Assembly (NCBI GenBank): GCA_910583555.1
Contig: CAJTXO010000003.1
Coordinates: 62,001 to 126,000 of the forward strand
Length of the DNA: 64,000 nucleotides
Direction of reading: 5' to 3'
From: an uncultured Eubacterium sp.
GTDB taxonomy: Bacteria > Bacillota > Clostridia > Lachnospirales > Lachnospiraceae
The position numbers were made by a program, and so were the translations under genes. Under the pieces are notes generated by a model. It had not been told where the DNA came from. It saw only the letters and a program-made list of their open reading frames with translations, and did no database searches. Positions 56,389 through 62,712 of this stretch are shown here, piece after piece. Position 1 is the first letter of the stretch. Each line of letters starts with the position of its first letter.

Positions 56389-57036
56389 ATGGGGAAAATT
56401 ATTTTATATCACGGTAGTCCCAATGAAAAGATAACGCCAAAATTTGGTTTAGGAGATGAAAAACATGATTACGGAAAAGGATTTTATCTTACGGAAAGTT
56501 TAGAACTTGCAAGGGAATGGGCTGTTTACCGTCCCGATGCTTCAAACGGTTGGGTGCATAAGTTTGAAATAGATACAGCGGGACTGAATATACTGGACTT
56601 CCAGGAATATAGTGTTTTAACTTGGCTGGCTGAATTGATGAAACATCGTGACGCAGCGGATTCCAAGCGTTATCGTTTGCTTTCAAAGCAGTTCATTAGT
56701 AAATTTGGTGTATCTACTGAGGACTATGATATTATCAAAGGATGGAGAGCTAACGCTTCATATTTTTATATTGCGAAGTCTTTTGTTCGTGATGAAGTAG
56801 ATATAGATATTTTAGAAGAACTACTGGCTCTCGGTGGATTGGGTATTCAGTATTGTATCAAAACGGAGAAGGCATATAAGAAAATGTTCGAGCATGTTGA
56901 TGCTTTACAACCTGTTTCTTTTTCGCAGTTTAATGAAAAATATAATAGACGGGACATTGAGCCTCGTGAGAATATGCGAAAGTTAATTGACTCAGACCGA
57001 AACAGTGTGACCAATGTATTTAGTACACTACTCTAA
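56389..57036 (+). CDS. DUF3990 ADP-ribosyltransferase-like protein
   Basis: 215 residues. The opening IILYHGSPNEK (residues 4-14) and HDYGKGFYLTESLELAREWA (about 29-48) have the H-x-Y layout of ADP-ribosyltransferase folds: YHGS for the NAD-binding His and GFYLT for the Tyr strand. DUF3990 proteins are considered ART-like and occur in toxin contexts. A NADAR protein two genes downstream would be a fitting eraser. AGGAGG lies 8 bases before the ATG at 56389. The next gene follows after 15 bases. AT-rich and probably horizontally acquired. Confidence 0.75.
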   Translation: MGKIILYHGSPNEKITPKFGLGDEKHDYGKGFYLTESLELAREWAVYRPDASNGWVHKFEIDTAGLNILDFQEYSVLTWLAELMKHRDAADSKRYRLLSKQFISKFGVSTEDYDIIKGWRANASYFYIAKSFVRDEVDIDILEELLALGGLGIQYCIKTEKAYKKMFEHVDALQPVSFSQFNEKYNRRDIEPRENMRKLIDSDRNSVTNVFSTLL

Positions 57037-57051
57037 AATTGAGGTGACGAT

Positions 57052-57468
57052 ATGGGGGCTTATTCCAAGGCATATTTGGATGAAATCATTGAAAATCAGG
57101 GGAAACTGTTTGATTATGTGGCAGTAACTTACCCTGATATGGATACGGAGGATTTTATCTATGCCTATATGAGAAGCAGAACAAGAAAATATGTGGATGA
57201 TGCGCAGGCTTTTGTCTGCACGATGGACGCAAGGAGTTTGTGGGAGTATTTTTTGCATATAGATCAGTATAAACTTAAAAAAGGAACGGCGCTTGGTGGT
57301 TTTATTCCGGATTGGATCGGTGAATTTTATGCTTTGTATCAATGGCAGTATAACATTCCAAGTTGTGAAGTTATAGAAAAAATACCAATTGAGTATTTAA
57401 AAAAAGCATATGCCGGCCTGCACGACTTGGATTTAGAACTAGCTGTAAGAAAGGTAGGTGCTTTATGA
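57052..57468 (+). CDS. Conserved-looking partner protein between DUF3990 and NADAR genes
   Basis: 138 residues, soluble, mixed charge, predicted mainly helical. Aromatic blocks such as ARSLWEYFLHIDQYK and DWIGEFYALYQWQYN stand out, and the C-terminus reads LHDLDLELAVRKVG. No family assigned. It starts 15 bases after the DUF3990 gene with TGAGGTGA as ribosome binding site, and overlaps the NADAR gene by ATGA. Such tight packing suggests an antitoxin, adaptor or specificity subunit. That is inference from context only. Confidence 0.7.
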   Translation: MGAYSKAYLDEIIENQGKLFDYVAVTYPDMDTEDFIYAYMRSRTRKYVDDAQAFVCTMDARSLWEYFLHIDQYKLKKGTALGGFIPDWIGEFYALYQWQYNIPSCEVIEKIPIEYLKKAYAGLHDLDLELAVRKVGAL

Positions 57469-57941
57469 ATCGTATCATTTGTTTTCATAGTCCAAATGAA
57501 GAAAATGGGTATCTAAGTAATTGGTATCACTCCTGTTTCAAAATAAATGAAATAGAGTTTTCATCTATGGAGCAGTATATGATGTACCGTAAAGCAATTT
57601 GTTTTCATGACAGCGATATAGCGGATCAAATTCTCAAGACAGATAATGTTTCTCATATCAAGGAACTTGGACGACTTGTATCAGGATATGATGAGAACTA
57701 TTGGAATGGAGTGCGGCAGATTGTGGTTTTTGAGGGATTAATAGAAAAGTTTTTACAGAATGTTGAATTGAGAAAAAAACTTAAAGGTACAGGGGAGGCA
57801 TTTTTGGCAGAGTGTGCTGTAAAAGACCGCATTTGGGGTATCGGACTATCAATGTATGACCCAAACAGGTTTGATCGAGCCAAATGGAAGGGAAAAAATT
57901 TACTTGGATATGCCCTTATGACGGTGAGGGATAAATTGTAA
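57465..57941 (+). CDS. NADAR-family protein, predicted ADP-ribosyl-guanine hydrolase
   Basis: 158 residues, full length for NADAR (YbiA/RibX-like). The family pattern is clear: NGYLSNWYHSCF, FSSMEQYMMYRKA, the region around KELGRLVSGYD, KDRIWGIGLSM and KGKNLLGYALMTVRDKL. NADAR proteins include the antitoxin of DarT1-NADAR systems, which removes ADP-ribose from guanine, and enzymes of riboflavin-related N-glycoside hydrolysis. Next to an ART-like gene the first role is favoured. It overlaps the preceding gene by ATGA; the operon ends here. Confidence 0.85.
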   Translation: MNRIICFHSPNEENGYLSNWYHSCFKINEIEFSSMEQYMMYRKAICFHDSDIADQILKTDNVSHIKELGRLVSGYDENYWNGVRQIVVFEGLIEKFLQNVELRKKLKGTGEAFLAECAVKDRIWGIGLSMYDPNRFDRAKWKGKNLLGYALMTVRDKL

Positions 57942-58038
57942 GTGGCTTTGGTTTGGGAACAGCGTAAGGTGGGGGAACTTAAAATTATTAAGAAATATAT
58001 GCTCCCAAATATATTTATGTAAAAAGGATGTGAATGGC

Positions 58039-58518
58039 ATGATCTTATATCATGGAAGTAATATAGTTGTCGAGAAACCTAGGATTCTCCAGTCAGACCG
58101 CAGGCTTGACTTTGGCACAGGTTTTTATCTTACGTCAAGTTATGAGCAAGCGGAAAGATGGGCGTTACTCACAGTGAAAAGACGAGGAGAGGGAAAACCG
58201 ATAATTACTTCATTTGATTTTCAGGAAAAGATATTATCTTCTTTAAAAGTGGTTTGTTTTGAAGGCGCAACCAGCGAATGGCTAAAATTTGTAGCAAATA
58301 ATAGAAATATAAAGGATTTTGCAGATGACTCGGATATTGTTATAGGCCCAGTGGCGAATGATAGGACTATGCCAGTTATTAAACTGTATTTTTCTGGTAT
58401 ATATGATGAGGCTGAAACTATTAAAAGACTTTTGCCGCAAAAACTCAAAGATCAGTATGCTTTCAAGAGCGAGAGAACTCTAAAAGCAATAATGTTAAGT
58501 GAGGTAATTGAACGATGA
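58039..58518 (+). CDS. DUF3990 ART-like protein, cassette copy A
   Basis: 159 residues. MILYHGSNIVVEKP and LDFGTGFYLTSSYEQAERWA carry the two ART-like motifs; DSDIVIGPVANDRTMPVIKLY and LKDQYAFKSERTL complete the DUF3990 pattern. It is shorter than and distinct from the copy at 56.4 kb. AAAGGAT lies 9 bases upstream of the ATG at 58039. It overlaps the next gene by ATGA. As the only full-length DUF3990 of this cassette type it is the likely active toxin or effector. Confidence 0.75.
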   Translation: MILYHGSNIVVEKPRILQSDRRLDFGTGFYLTSSYEQAERWALLTVKRRGEGKPIITSFDFQEKILSSLKVVCFEGATSEWLKFVANNRNIKDFADDSDIVIGPVANDRTMPVIKLYFSGIYDEAETIKRLLPQKLKDQYAFKSERTLKAIMLSEVIER

Positions 58519-58759
58519 ATAATGAAATGGTTTTTATCCTATCTTTTTATAACGAAAGAGTATCTCAGATGATCGTTGAAAAATATGCGATCTAACCGCT
58601 TGCTGCTATAAGAAAATTTCTTTTTTCTGAAACCTATCGTATGCTTGCGAATGAGGATCTTGAGATGTGGGATTTTAGTCCCTTTGGAATTTTTGATATG
58701 TGGGAAGCTGAGCAGATTACTGGAGATCCAAGAAATTCATTATATATAAGGAGAGATTG
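58515..58759 (+). pseudogene. Middle gene of cassette copy A, interrupted by TAA
   Basis: An ATG at 58515 overlaps the DUF3990 stop. After 26 codons an in-frame TAA (58593-58595) occurs, then the same frame continues with PLAAIRKFLFSETYRML, EDLEMWDFSPFGIFDMWE and TGDPRNSLYIRRD. This aligns along its length with the intact paralogue at 59411-59671, in which the position of the stop is a serine (NIS-PLEGLR). A single TCA to TAA change explains it. Confidence 0.75.
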
Positions 58760-58761
58760 AT

Positions 58762-59007
58762 ATGGGAAAAGAAATGGAATTTTTCATATTTTTAATTGAA
58801 AATTATGCGGAATATAAAAGCACAAGAGCCAATAAAGTTTTGAAGCAGTGGGATAAGTTGAAATTAACAGAATTTATTTATGATATGTATGAGTTATATC
58901 ATGTAGAACGTTTGGAAAATGCCTTTGAGGATATTGACAGACTTGTTGCAGAAAAAAGTAAGAGCTCACAGAATATGCAACAATGGAGTCTGGATTGCCG
59001 CTCTTGA
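58762..59007 (+). CDS. DUF3791 small protein, cassette copy A
   Basis: 81 residues, helical. FFIFLIENYAEYKST, KVLKQWDKLKLTEFIYDMY and HVERLENAFEDIDRLV match the DUF3791 pattern and align with the paralogue at 59658-59873. The last 15 residues have no counterpart there and end where copy B begins, so the C-terminus is probably altered by the rearrangement that fused the copies. AAGGAGAG precedes the ATG. Confidence 0.65.
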   Translation: MGKEMEFFIFLIENYAEYKSTRANKVLKQWDKLKLTEFIYDMYELYHVERLENAFEDIDRLVAEKSKSSQNMQQWSLDCRS

Positions 59008-59028
59008 CTTCTGCCAGAAGTGGAATAA

Positions 59029-59421
59029 TGTACCAGTCTGAATATAGAGGAAATACTACTGACAAAAACAAAACGCAGAAGTATAGGGATACCCGTTCTT
59101 TCTGTTTTTGAGTTCCATATAGAGTATGCTGAAAAAAATCTTCGTATGAAAAAATTTGTAAAACCTGATTTGGAATGGTTGAATTTTGTAGTTGATAATC
59201 GCAAAGGATTATATAAAGGCACATGTTATGATATTGTTTTTGGGCCTGTAGCGAATGACAGGACAATTTTAACCATCAATGATTATATTTCAGGAGCAAT
59301 TCCTGCAAAAACGGCATTGATTCTGTTGGAGCCAGCGAATTTGACAGATCAGTATGCTTTTCTGACCTATGATGGAATAAAGACTTTGGAGTTTAAGGAG
59401 GCAGTCAGGGATGCTGGATAA
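59029..59421 (+). pseudogene. N-terminally truncated DUF3990, cassette copy B
   Basis: The frame is open from 59029 after a TAA and encodes SIGIPVLSVFEFHIEYAEKN, DLEWLNFVVDNRKG, YDIVFGPVANDRT and LTDQYAFLTYDG, aligning with residues about 50-159 of copy A. The first roughly 45 residues, including YHGS and GFYLT, are missing. Without them ADP-ribosyltransferase-like activity is not expected. An ATG at 59146 has no ribosome binding site. Confidence 0.7.
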
Positions 59422-59671
59422 AAGAATTCAAGAGCATATGAGATATTATCTTAATGCCGAAGTTTCTACGTTGATTGCAAACAGTCGTAATATTTCTCCT
59501 TTGGAAGGACTGAGGTTGTTTCTTAAATCAGAAGTATATTTAATGTTATGCGATGATGATTTGGATATGTGGGAATTTAGTCCGTTAGCATTATACGATA
59601 TGTGGGAAAATGAAATTACAACGGGTGATCCGAGAAATTCTCTGTATTTAAGGGGGGATGAAATTGAGTGA
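59411..59671 (+). CDS. Middle gene of cassette copy B, intact
   Basis: 86 residues, acidic. SPLEGLRLFLKSEVYLML, DLDMWEFSPLALYDMWENE and TGDPRNSLYLRGD are shared with the broken copy at 58515-58759. No family name recognised. Its start overlaps the truncated DUF3990 stop and its end overlaps the DUF3791 gene, so the original three genes were translationally coupled. Possible antitoxin or partner of DUF3990. Confidence 0.65.
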   Translation: MLDKRIQEHMRYYLNAEVSTLIANSRNISPLEGLRLFLKSEVYLMLCDDDLDMWEFSPLALYDMWENEITTGDPRNSLYLRGDEIE

Positions 59672-59873
59672 AGAGTTTTTGTTCCTAAACTATTTATTAG
59701 AATGTTATGCGACTTACAGAGGTATAACTGCTAGTAAAGCTTTGGAAGAATGGGATGAGCACGGTATCACACAAATGATTTATGACAGCTATTGGGAATA
59801 CCATACGGAACGGATCGAGAATGCATTTGAAGATATAAATAGTTTACTTGCTACAGGGGAACATGCGTGGTAA
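59658..59873 (+). CDS. DUF3791 small protein, cassette copy B
   Basis: 71 residues. FLFLNYLLECYATYRGITASKALEEW, read in part, and HTERIENAFEDINSLL match DUF3791 and the paralogue in copy A, with a natural C-terminus (TGEHAW). It overlaps the previous gene by 14 bases. AAGGGGGG serves as ribosome binding site. Role unknown; it accompanies DUF3990 here in both copies. Confidence 0.68.
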   Translation: MKLSEEFLFLNYLLECYATYRGITASKALEEWDEHGITQMIYDSYWEYHTERIENAFEDINSLLATGEHAW

Positions 59874-59923
59874 AAACAATGGTTGAAGTAAATGATGAAG
59901 TTCTTTGATGGAGGTAACGTTGA

Positions 59924-60364
59924 ATGACGATTAGGACAATGACAATCGAAGATTTTGAAAAGATATATGATTTATGGATACATACGGAAGGTATGGGATT
60001 AAATACAACAGATGATTCAAGGGAAGGAATCGCTAAGTATTTATTGCGAAATCCTAACACATGCTTTGTGGCTGAGGACAGCGGAAAACTCATCGGTGTT
60101 ATTATGAGTGGACATGACGGACGCAGAGGCTTTATCCATCACACTACGGTCAAGAAAGAATACAGGGGGCAGGGAATTGGAAAAAAGTTGGTTGATTCAG
60201 TAATGAAAGCTTTGGAAGAAGAGGGCATACATAAGGTAGCCCTGGTGGCATTTGAGAAAAATGTGCCGGGAAATGCTTTCTGGGAAAAGGCTGGATTTAC
60301 TGTCAGGGATGACCTGGTTTATCGAAATAGAAATATACACCAACTCAAAAGGATTGACACATAA
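59924..60364 (+). CDS. GNAT-family N-acetyltransferase
   Basis: 146 residues. The acetyl-CoA site VKKEYRGQGIGKKLVDSVM and the C-terminal FEKNVPGNAFWEKAGFT are typical of GNAT enzymes of the YpeA type. The substrate may be a protein N-terminus, amine or small metabolite. It follows the DUF3990 island and ends at a terminator; whether it belongs functionally to the island is uncertain. Confidence 0.85.
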   Translation: MTIRTMTIEDFEKIYDLWIHTEGMGLNTTDDSREGIAKYLLRNPNTCFVAEDSGKLIGVIMSGHDGRRGFIHHTTVKKEYRGQGIGKKLVDSVMKALEEEGIHKVALVAFEKNVPGNAFWEKAGFTVRDDLVYRNRNIHQLKRIDT

Positions 60365-60384
60365 ATTGTTAGTGATGCAAAAAT

Positions 60385-60418
60385 GGCACCAGGATCTGGG
60401 CATCCGAGGTGCCTTTTT
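60385..60418 (+). terminator. Intrinsic terminator after the GNAT gene
   Basis: GGCACC (60385-60390) pairs with GGTGCC (60408-60413), followed by TTTTT. Confidence 0.75.
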
Positions 60419-60458
60419 CGTATTGACATGTGTAAAAAGTGCTTTTTTGGGCATGACC

Positions 60459-60495
60459 AAAAATGCAACATTTCTTAATAAAATGTTGCATTTTT
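60459..60495. repeat. Left recombination-like site (perfect 15-bp arms, 7-bp core)
   Basis: AAAAATGCAACATTT (60459-60473), core CTTAATA (60474-60480), then the exact inverse complement of the arm (60481-60495). This is the form of a tyrosine-recombinase crossover site. Read on the minus strand the hairpin ends in TTTTT, so it could also stop transcription leaving the segment leftwards. Confidence 0.75.
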
Positions 60496-60511
60496 CTGTT
60501 TGATGTTATAT

Positions 60512-60537
60512 ATATCGGAGCGTCTAATTAAAACTTA
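60512..60537 (-). promoter_or_regulatory. SigD (sigma-28) promoter inside the invertible segment, pointing left
   Basis: Minus strand: TAAG (60537-60534), then TCCGATAT as -10 (60519-60512) with 14 bases between. It matches TAAA-N14-16-GCCGATAT at 10 of 12 positions. In this orientation it reads out of the segment past the left site; after inversion it would read into csrA and flagellin. Confidence 0.6.
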
Positions 60538-60557
60538 ACCCCTTTTTAAAAAAAAAT

Positions 60558-61139
60558 TTATAAAAAGGTTTTCAGGTAGACTTCATCCTTTTCCAATTGG
60601 TCGATACAGAGATATTTTTTCGTGATCTCGTATGAGGAATGGTTGTAAATGTTCATCAGGAGTGCCGGCTGGAAGCCGTTCCGCCATGCGTGGTAGCCAA
60701 ATGTCTTCCGTAGGGAGTGGCAGCTGACGCAGTGATCGAGTCCGCACGATTCGGCAGCTTTCTTGATGATGCGGTAGGCCTGGGATCGGCTGATATTTTC
60801 ATACGGCGGTTTCTGGCTTGCAAAGATGAAGCTGTATTCTTCATACATTTCCAGAGATCTGCGGTAAAATTCCAGCGCTTCCTGCAGGGAAGCATTGATC
60901 GCAAGTACATTTTTCTTCCCCGTTTTCTTCTCAATGATTGATATGTGTTCCCGGTATTTATGCTTTTTCATATTATAAACATCGCTCCAGCGCAGCGTCA
61001 GTATATCCCCGATCCGCAGGGCGGAATTGAGTCCGAGCACGATAAGCGCGTAATTTCTGGGGTTGCACTGGACGTTTCTGTAGTAGTTTCTAAATTTTTC
61101 TAATGTTCTTTTACTTTTGATCGGCATCGTCGTTCCCAT
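60558..61139 (-). CDS. FimB-sized tyrosine recombinase, predicted DNA invertase
   Basis: 193 residues, lacking the long N-terminal SAM-like domain of phage integrases, as in FimB/FimE-type invertases. Catalytic residues are all visible: Arg42 (ALRIGDIL), Lys72 region (KKTGKKN), His141-x-x-Arg144 (CHSLRKTFGYHAW), His167 (YNHSS) and nucleophile Tyr176 (TKKYLCI). The ATG at 61139 has AGAAGG at about 8 bases; another ATG 6 bases upstream is too close. The gene is enclosed by inverted sites at 60459-60495 and 61191-61219 and lies directly upstream of csrA-fliC, facing away. Confidence 0.85.
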   Translation of the reverse strand: MGTTMPIKSKRTLEKFRNYYRNVQCNPRNYALIVLGLNSALRIGDILTLRWSDVYNMKKHKYREHISIIEKKTGKKNVLAINASLQEALEFYRRSLEMYEEYSFIFASQKPPYENISRSQAYRIIKKAAESCGLDHCVSCHSLRKTFGYHAWRNGFQPALLMNIYNHSSYEITKKYLCIDQLEKDEVYLKTFL

Positions 61140-61168
61140 CGGCATAACCTTCTTTCTTTGTCATTTCT

Positions 61169-61185
61169 GCCACAAAATATGTGGC
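61169..61185. repeat. Short inverted repeat next to the right site
   Basis: GCCACA (61169-61174) and TGTGGC (61180-61185) around AAATA, between the recombinase start and the right recombination-like site. Possibly an accessory binding site or leader hairpin of the recombinase. Confidence 0.45.
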
Positions 61186-61190
61186 GGATT

Positions 61191-61219
61191 ATGCAACTCT
61201 TTATTAAGTTCTGTTGCAT
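61191..61219. repeat. Right recombination-like site, inverted relative to the left site
   Basis: ATGCAAC (61191-61197), 15 bases, GTTGCAT (61213-61219), the same 7-15-7 layout as the left site. The central 7 bases TATTAAG (61202-61208) are the reverse complement of the left core CTTAATA. The csrA start is only 26 bases further right. Confidence 0.7.
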
Positions 61220-61245
61220 TCCAGAGCCGGATTGGAGGAGATTTT

Positions 61246-61521
61246 ATGCTAAGAATGAGCGTGAGCACGGAAGAGTACCTCATGCTGGGGGATGACATCA
61301 AGATCGTATTTCTTGGTGGAAGCCATAACCATATGCGAATCATGATCGATGCCCCGAAAGATGTCAACATCGTGAGAAGCACGGTTCTGGAAAAAAACAA
61401 CCCGGAGATGAAAAAGTCATCTGGCGGCGGGTATTACGCGGAGCCGGAGCTGCCGGAGAAGTACCGGAAGCCGAGGAAAGGAAGGACGCTGGAATACAGC
61501 AGGGAGCATTCCGGACACTGA
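61246..61521 (+). CDS. csrA: CsrA-family RNA-binding translational regulator
   Basis: 91 residues. MLRMSVSTEEYLMLGDDIKIVF and MRIMIDAPKDVNIVRSTVLEKN follow the CsrA fold and its conserved DAPKDVxVxR end. An added C-terminal tail of about 35 residues is Lys/Pro/Glu-rich, as in other Lachnospiraceae. CsrA binds GGA motifs and in B. subtilis represses flagellin (hag) translation. GGAGGAG lies before the ATG. No promoter fits between the right recombination-like site and this start, so transcription should come from the invertible segment. Flagellin follows after 215 bases; no fliW is seen. Confidence 0.85.
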   Translation: MLRMSVSTEEYLMLGDDIKIVFLGGSHNHMRIMIDAPKDVNIVRSTVLEKNNPEMKKSSGGGYYAEPELPEKYRKPRKGRTLEYSREHSGH

Positions 61522-61535
61522 CAGGCTGGAAAGAA

Positions 61536-61569
61536 CCCCAGATAGATAATAACCCCAAATAGATAATAA
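61536..61569. repeat. 17-bp direct tandem repeat between csrA and flagellin
   Basis: CCCCAGATAGATAATAA (61536-61552) followed by CCCCAAATAGATAATAA (61553-61569), one mismatch. Confidence 0.85.
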
Positions 61570-61717
61570 CCAGAGGAAGCGTCGGATCACCATGCCGGAC
61601 ATTCGGGCGGGCGGCGGTTCCGGTGGATATTATATAGATTGCGGCAGAGGCGGGTCATGTCCTGCTGCATCGGAAAATAAAAACACAGCAACCGTTGCAA
61701 ATGGATTTGCGGCGGTA

Positions 61718-61729
61718 AAACAAGGAGGT
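61718..61729 (+). promoter_or_regulatory. Putative CsrA-binding site overlapping the flagellin ribosome binding site
   Basis: AAACAAGGAGGT contains the Shine-Dalgarno and closely matches the CsrA consensus RUACARGGAUGU. Another GGA lies near 61702-61705. This is the arrangement by which CsrA blocks flagellin translation in Bacillus. Confidence 0.5.
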
Positions 61730-61736
61730 AATCAGT

Positions 61737-62555
61737 ATGATAGTACAGCACAACATTACATCTATGAACGCTAACAGGCAGTTAGGTATCGTAGGAAACA
61801 ATCTTACCAAAGCAACGGAGAAACTGGCAAGTGGTTACAGGGTGAACCGTGCGGCAGATGATGCAGCAGGTCTGGCAATTTCTGAGAAAATGAGAGCACA
61901 GGTTCGCGGTCTGAACAGGGCTTCCGACAATGCTCAGGACGGCATCTCGCTGATCCAGACGGCTGAGGGTGCATTGGAACAGCAGCATGCGATTCTTCAG
62001 AGAACACGTGAGTTGGTTGTTCAGGCGGCCAATACTGGTGTTTTGGAAGGAAGCGATGACGATGATTATCGGAAGATTCAGGATGAGATTGACGAACTGA
62101 AAGGCGAGTTCGAACGTATCAACAGCCAGACTGAGTTCAACAAGAAGAAATTATTGAATGGTGACTATTCGAAACAGTGGTTGCACATTGGCGCAAATGA
62201 TGCGCAGGGAATTTCGGTGACGATTAGTAAAACATCTTGGACCTCGGTTACTGTTACGAGCGGAGCGGCTGGTGGCGCTAGCGCGAAAGTCATTGGCACG
62301 GTAGATACCATGCTGAAGAGTGTTACGACCGTTCGCTCGAAACTGGGTGCGATTCAGAACCGTCTGGAATATGCGGTGAAGGTAGATGATAACACCGCTG
62401 AGAACTTGCAGTCTGCTGAATCCCGCATTCGCGATACGGATATGGCTGATGAGATGACGAGATTCTCGAAAGAGAGCATCCTCCAGCAGGCAGCTACATC
62501 CATGTTGGCTCAGGCAAATCAGGCAAACCAGGGAGTTCTTTCGCTTCTCCAGTAA
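61737..62555 (+). CDS. fliC: Flagellin
   Basis: 272 residues, a short flagellin with complete N- and C-terminal coiled D0/D1 regions (MIVQHNITSMNANRQLG, LASGYRVNRAADDAAGLAIS at the start; SILQQAATSMLAQANQANQ at the end) and a very small central domain. It is exported by the flagellar type III system and polymerises into the filament. AAGGAGGT precedes the ATG. I see no sigma-28 or convincing sigma-A promoter in the 215 bases after csrA, so it is probably read with csrA. A LicD-type gene follows. Confidence 0.95.
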   Translation: MIVQHNITSMNANRQLGIVGNNLTKATEKLASGYRVNRAADDAAGLAISEKMRAQVRGLNRASDNAQDGISLIQTAEGALEQQHAILQRTRELVVQAANTGVLEGSDDDDYRKIQDEIDELKGEFERINSQTEFNKKKLLNGDYSKQWLHIGANDAQGISVTISKTSWTSVTVTSGAAGGASAKVIGTVDTMLKSVTTVRSKLGAIQNRLEYAVKVDDNTAENLQSAESRIRDTDMADEMTRFSKESILQQAATSMLAQANQANQGVLSLLQ

Positions 62556-62638
62556 TGGCTCTGAGTGAATGCCCAAAGCGTGTATACTTTGGGCATAGGC
62601 GAATGGAAAAGTTGTACAGTGCGTAAGAAAAAGGAAAG

Positions 62639-62668
62639 CGCCCGGTGCCATCTGTGCTGGGCGTTTTT
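62639..62668 (+). terminator. Intrinsic terminator after flagellin
   Basis: CGCCCGG (62639-62645) pairs with CTGGGCG (62657-62663), one G-T pair, followed by TTTTT. A second hairpin without T run (GCCCAAAG...CTTTGGGC, 62571-62594) lies just upstream. Confidence 0.75.
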
Positions 62669-62712
62669 CCGTAATTTTCTTATTATACGGCCAGAAAGGG
62701 GAGAGTGGACGG

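Noticed and set aside
60459..61220. attL/attR of an integrated element around the recombinase
   Set aside because: att sites left by integration would be direct repeats. These cores are inverted, which predicts inversion rather than excision, and no cargo other than the recombinase is present.
61592..61736. Separate small gene between csrA and flagellin
   Set aside because: The short frame there has no ribosome binding site, overlaps the flagellin start and has low-complexity composition; the region is better read as leader.
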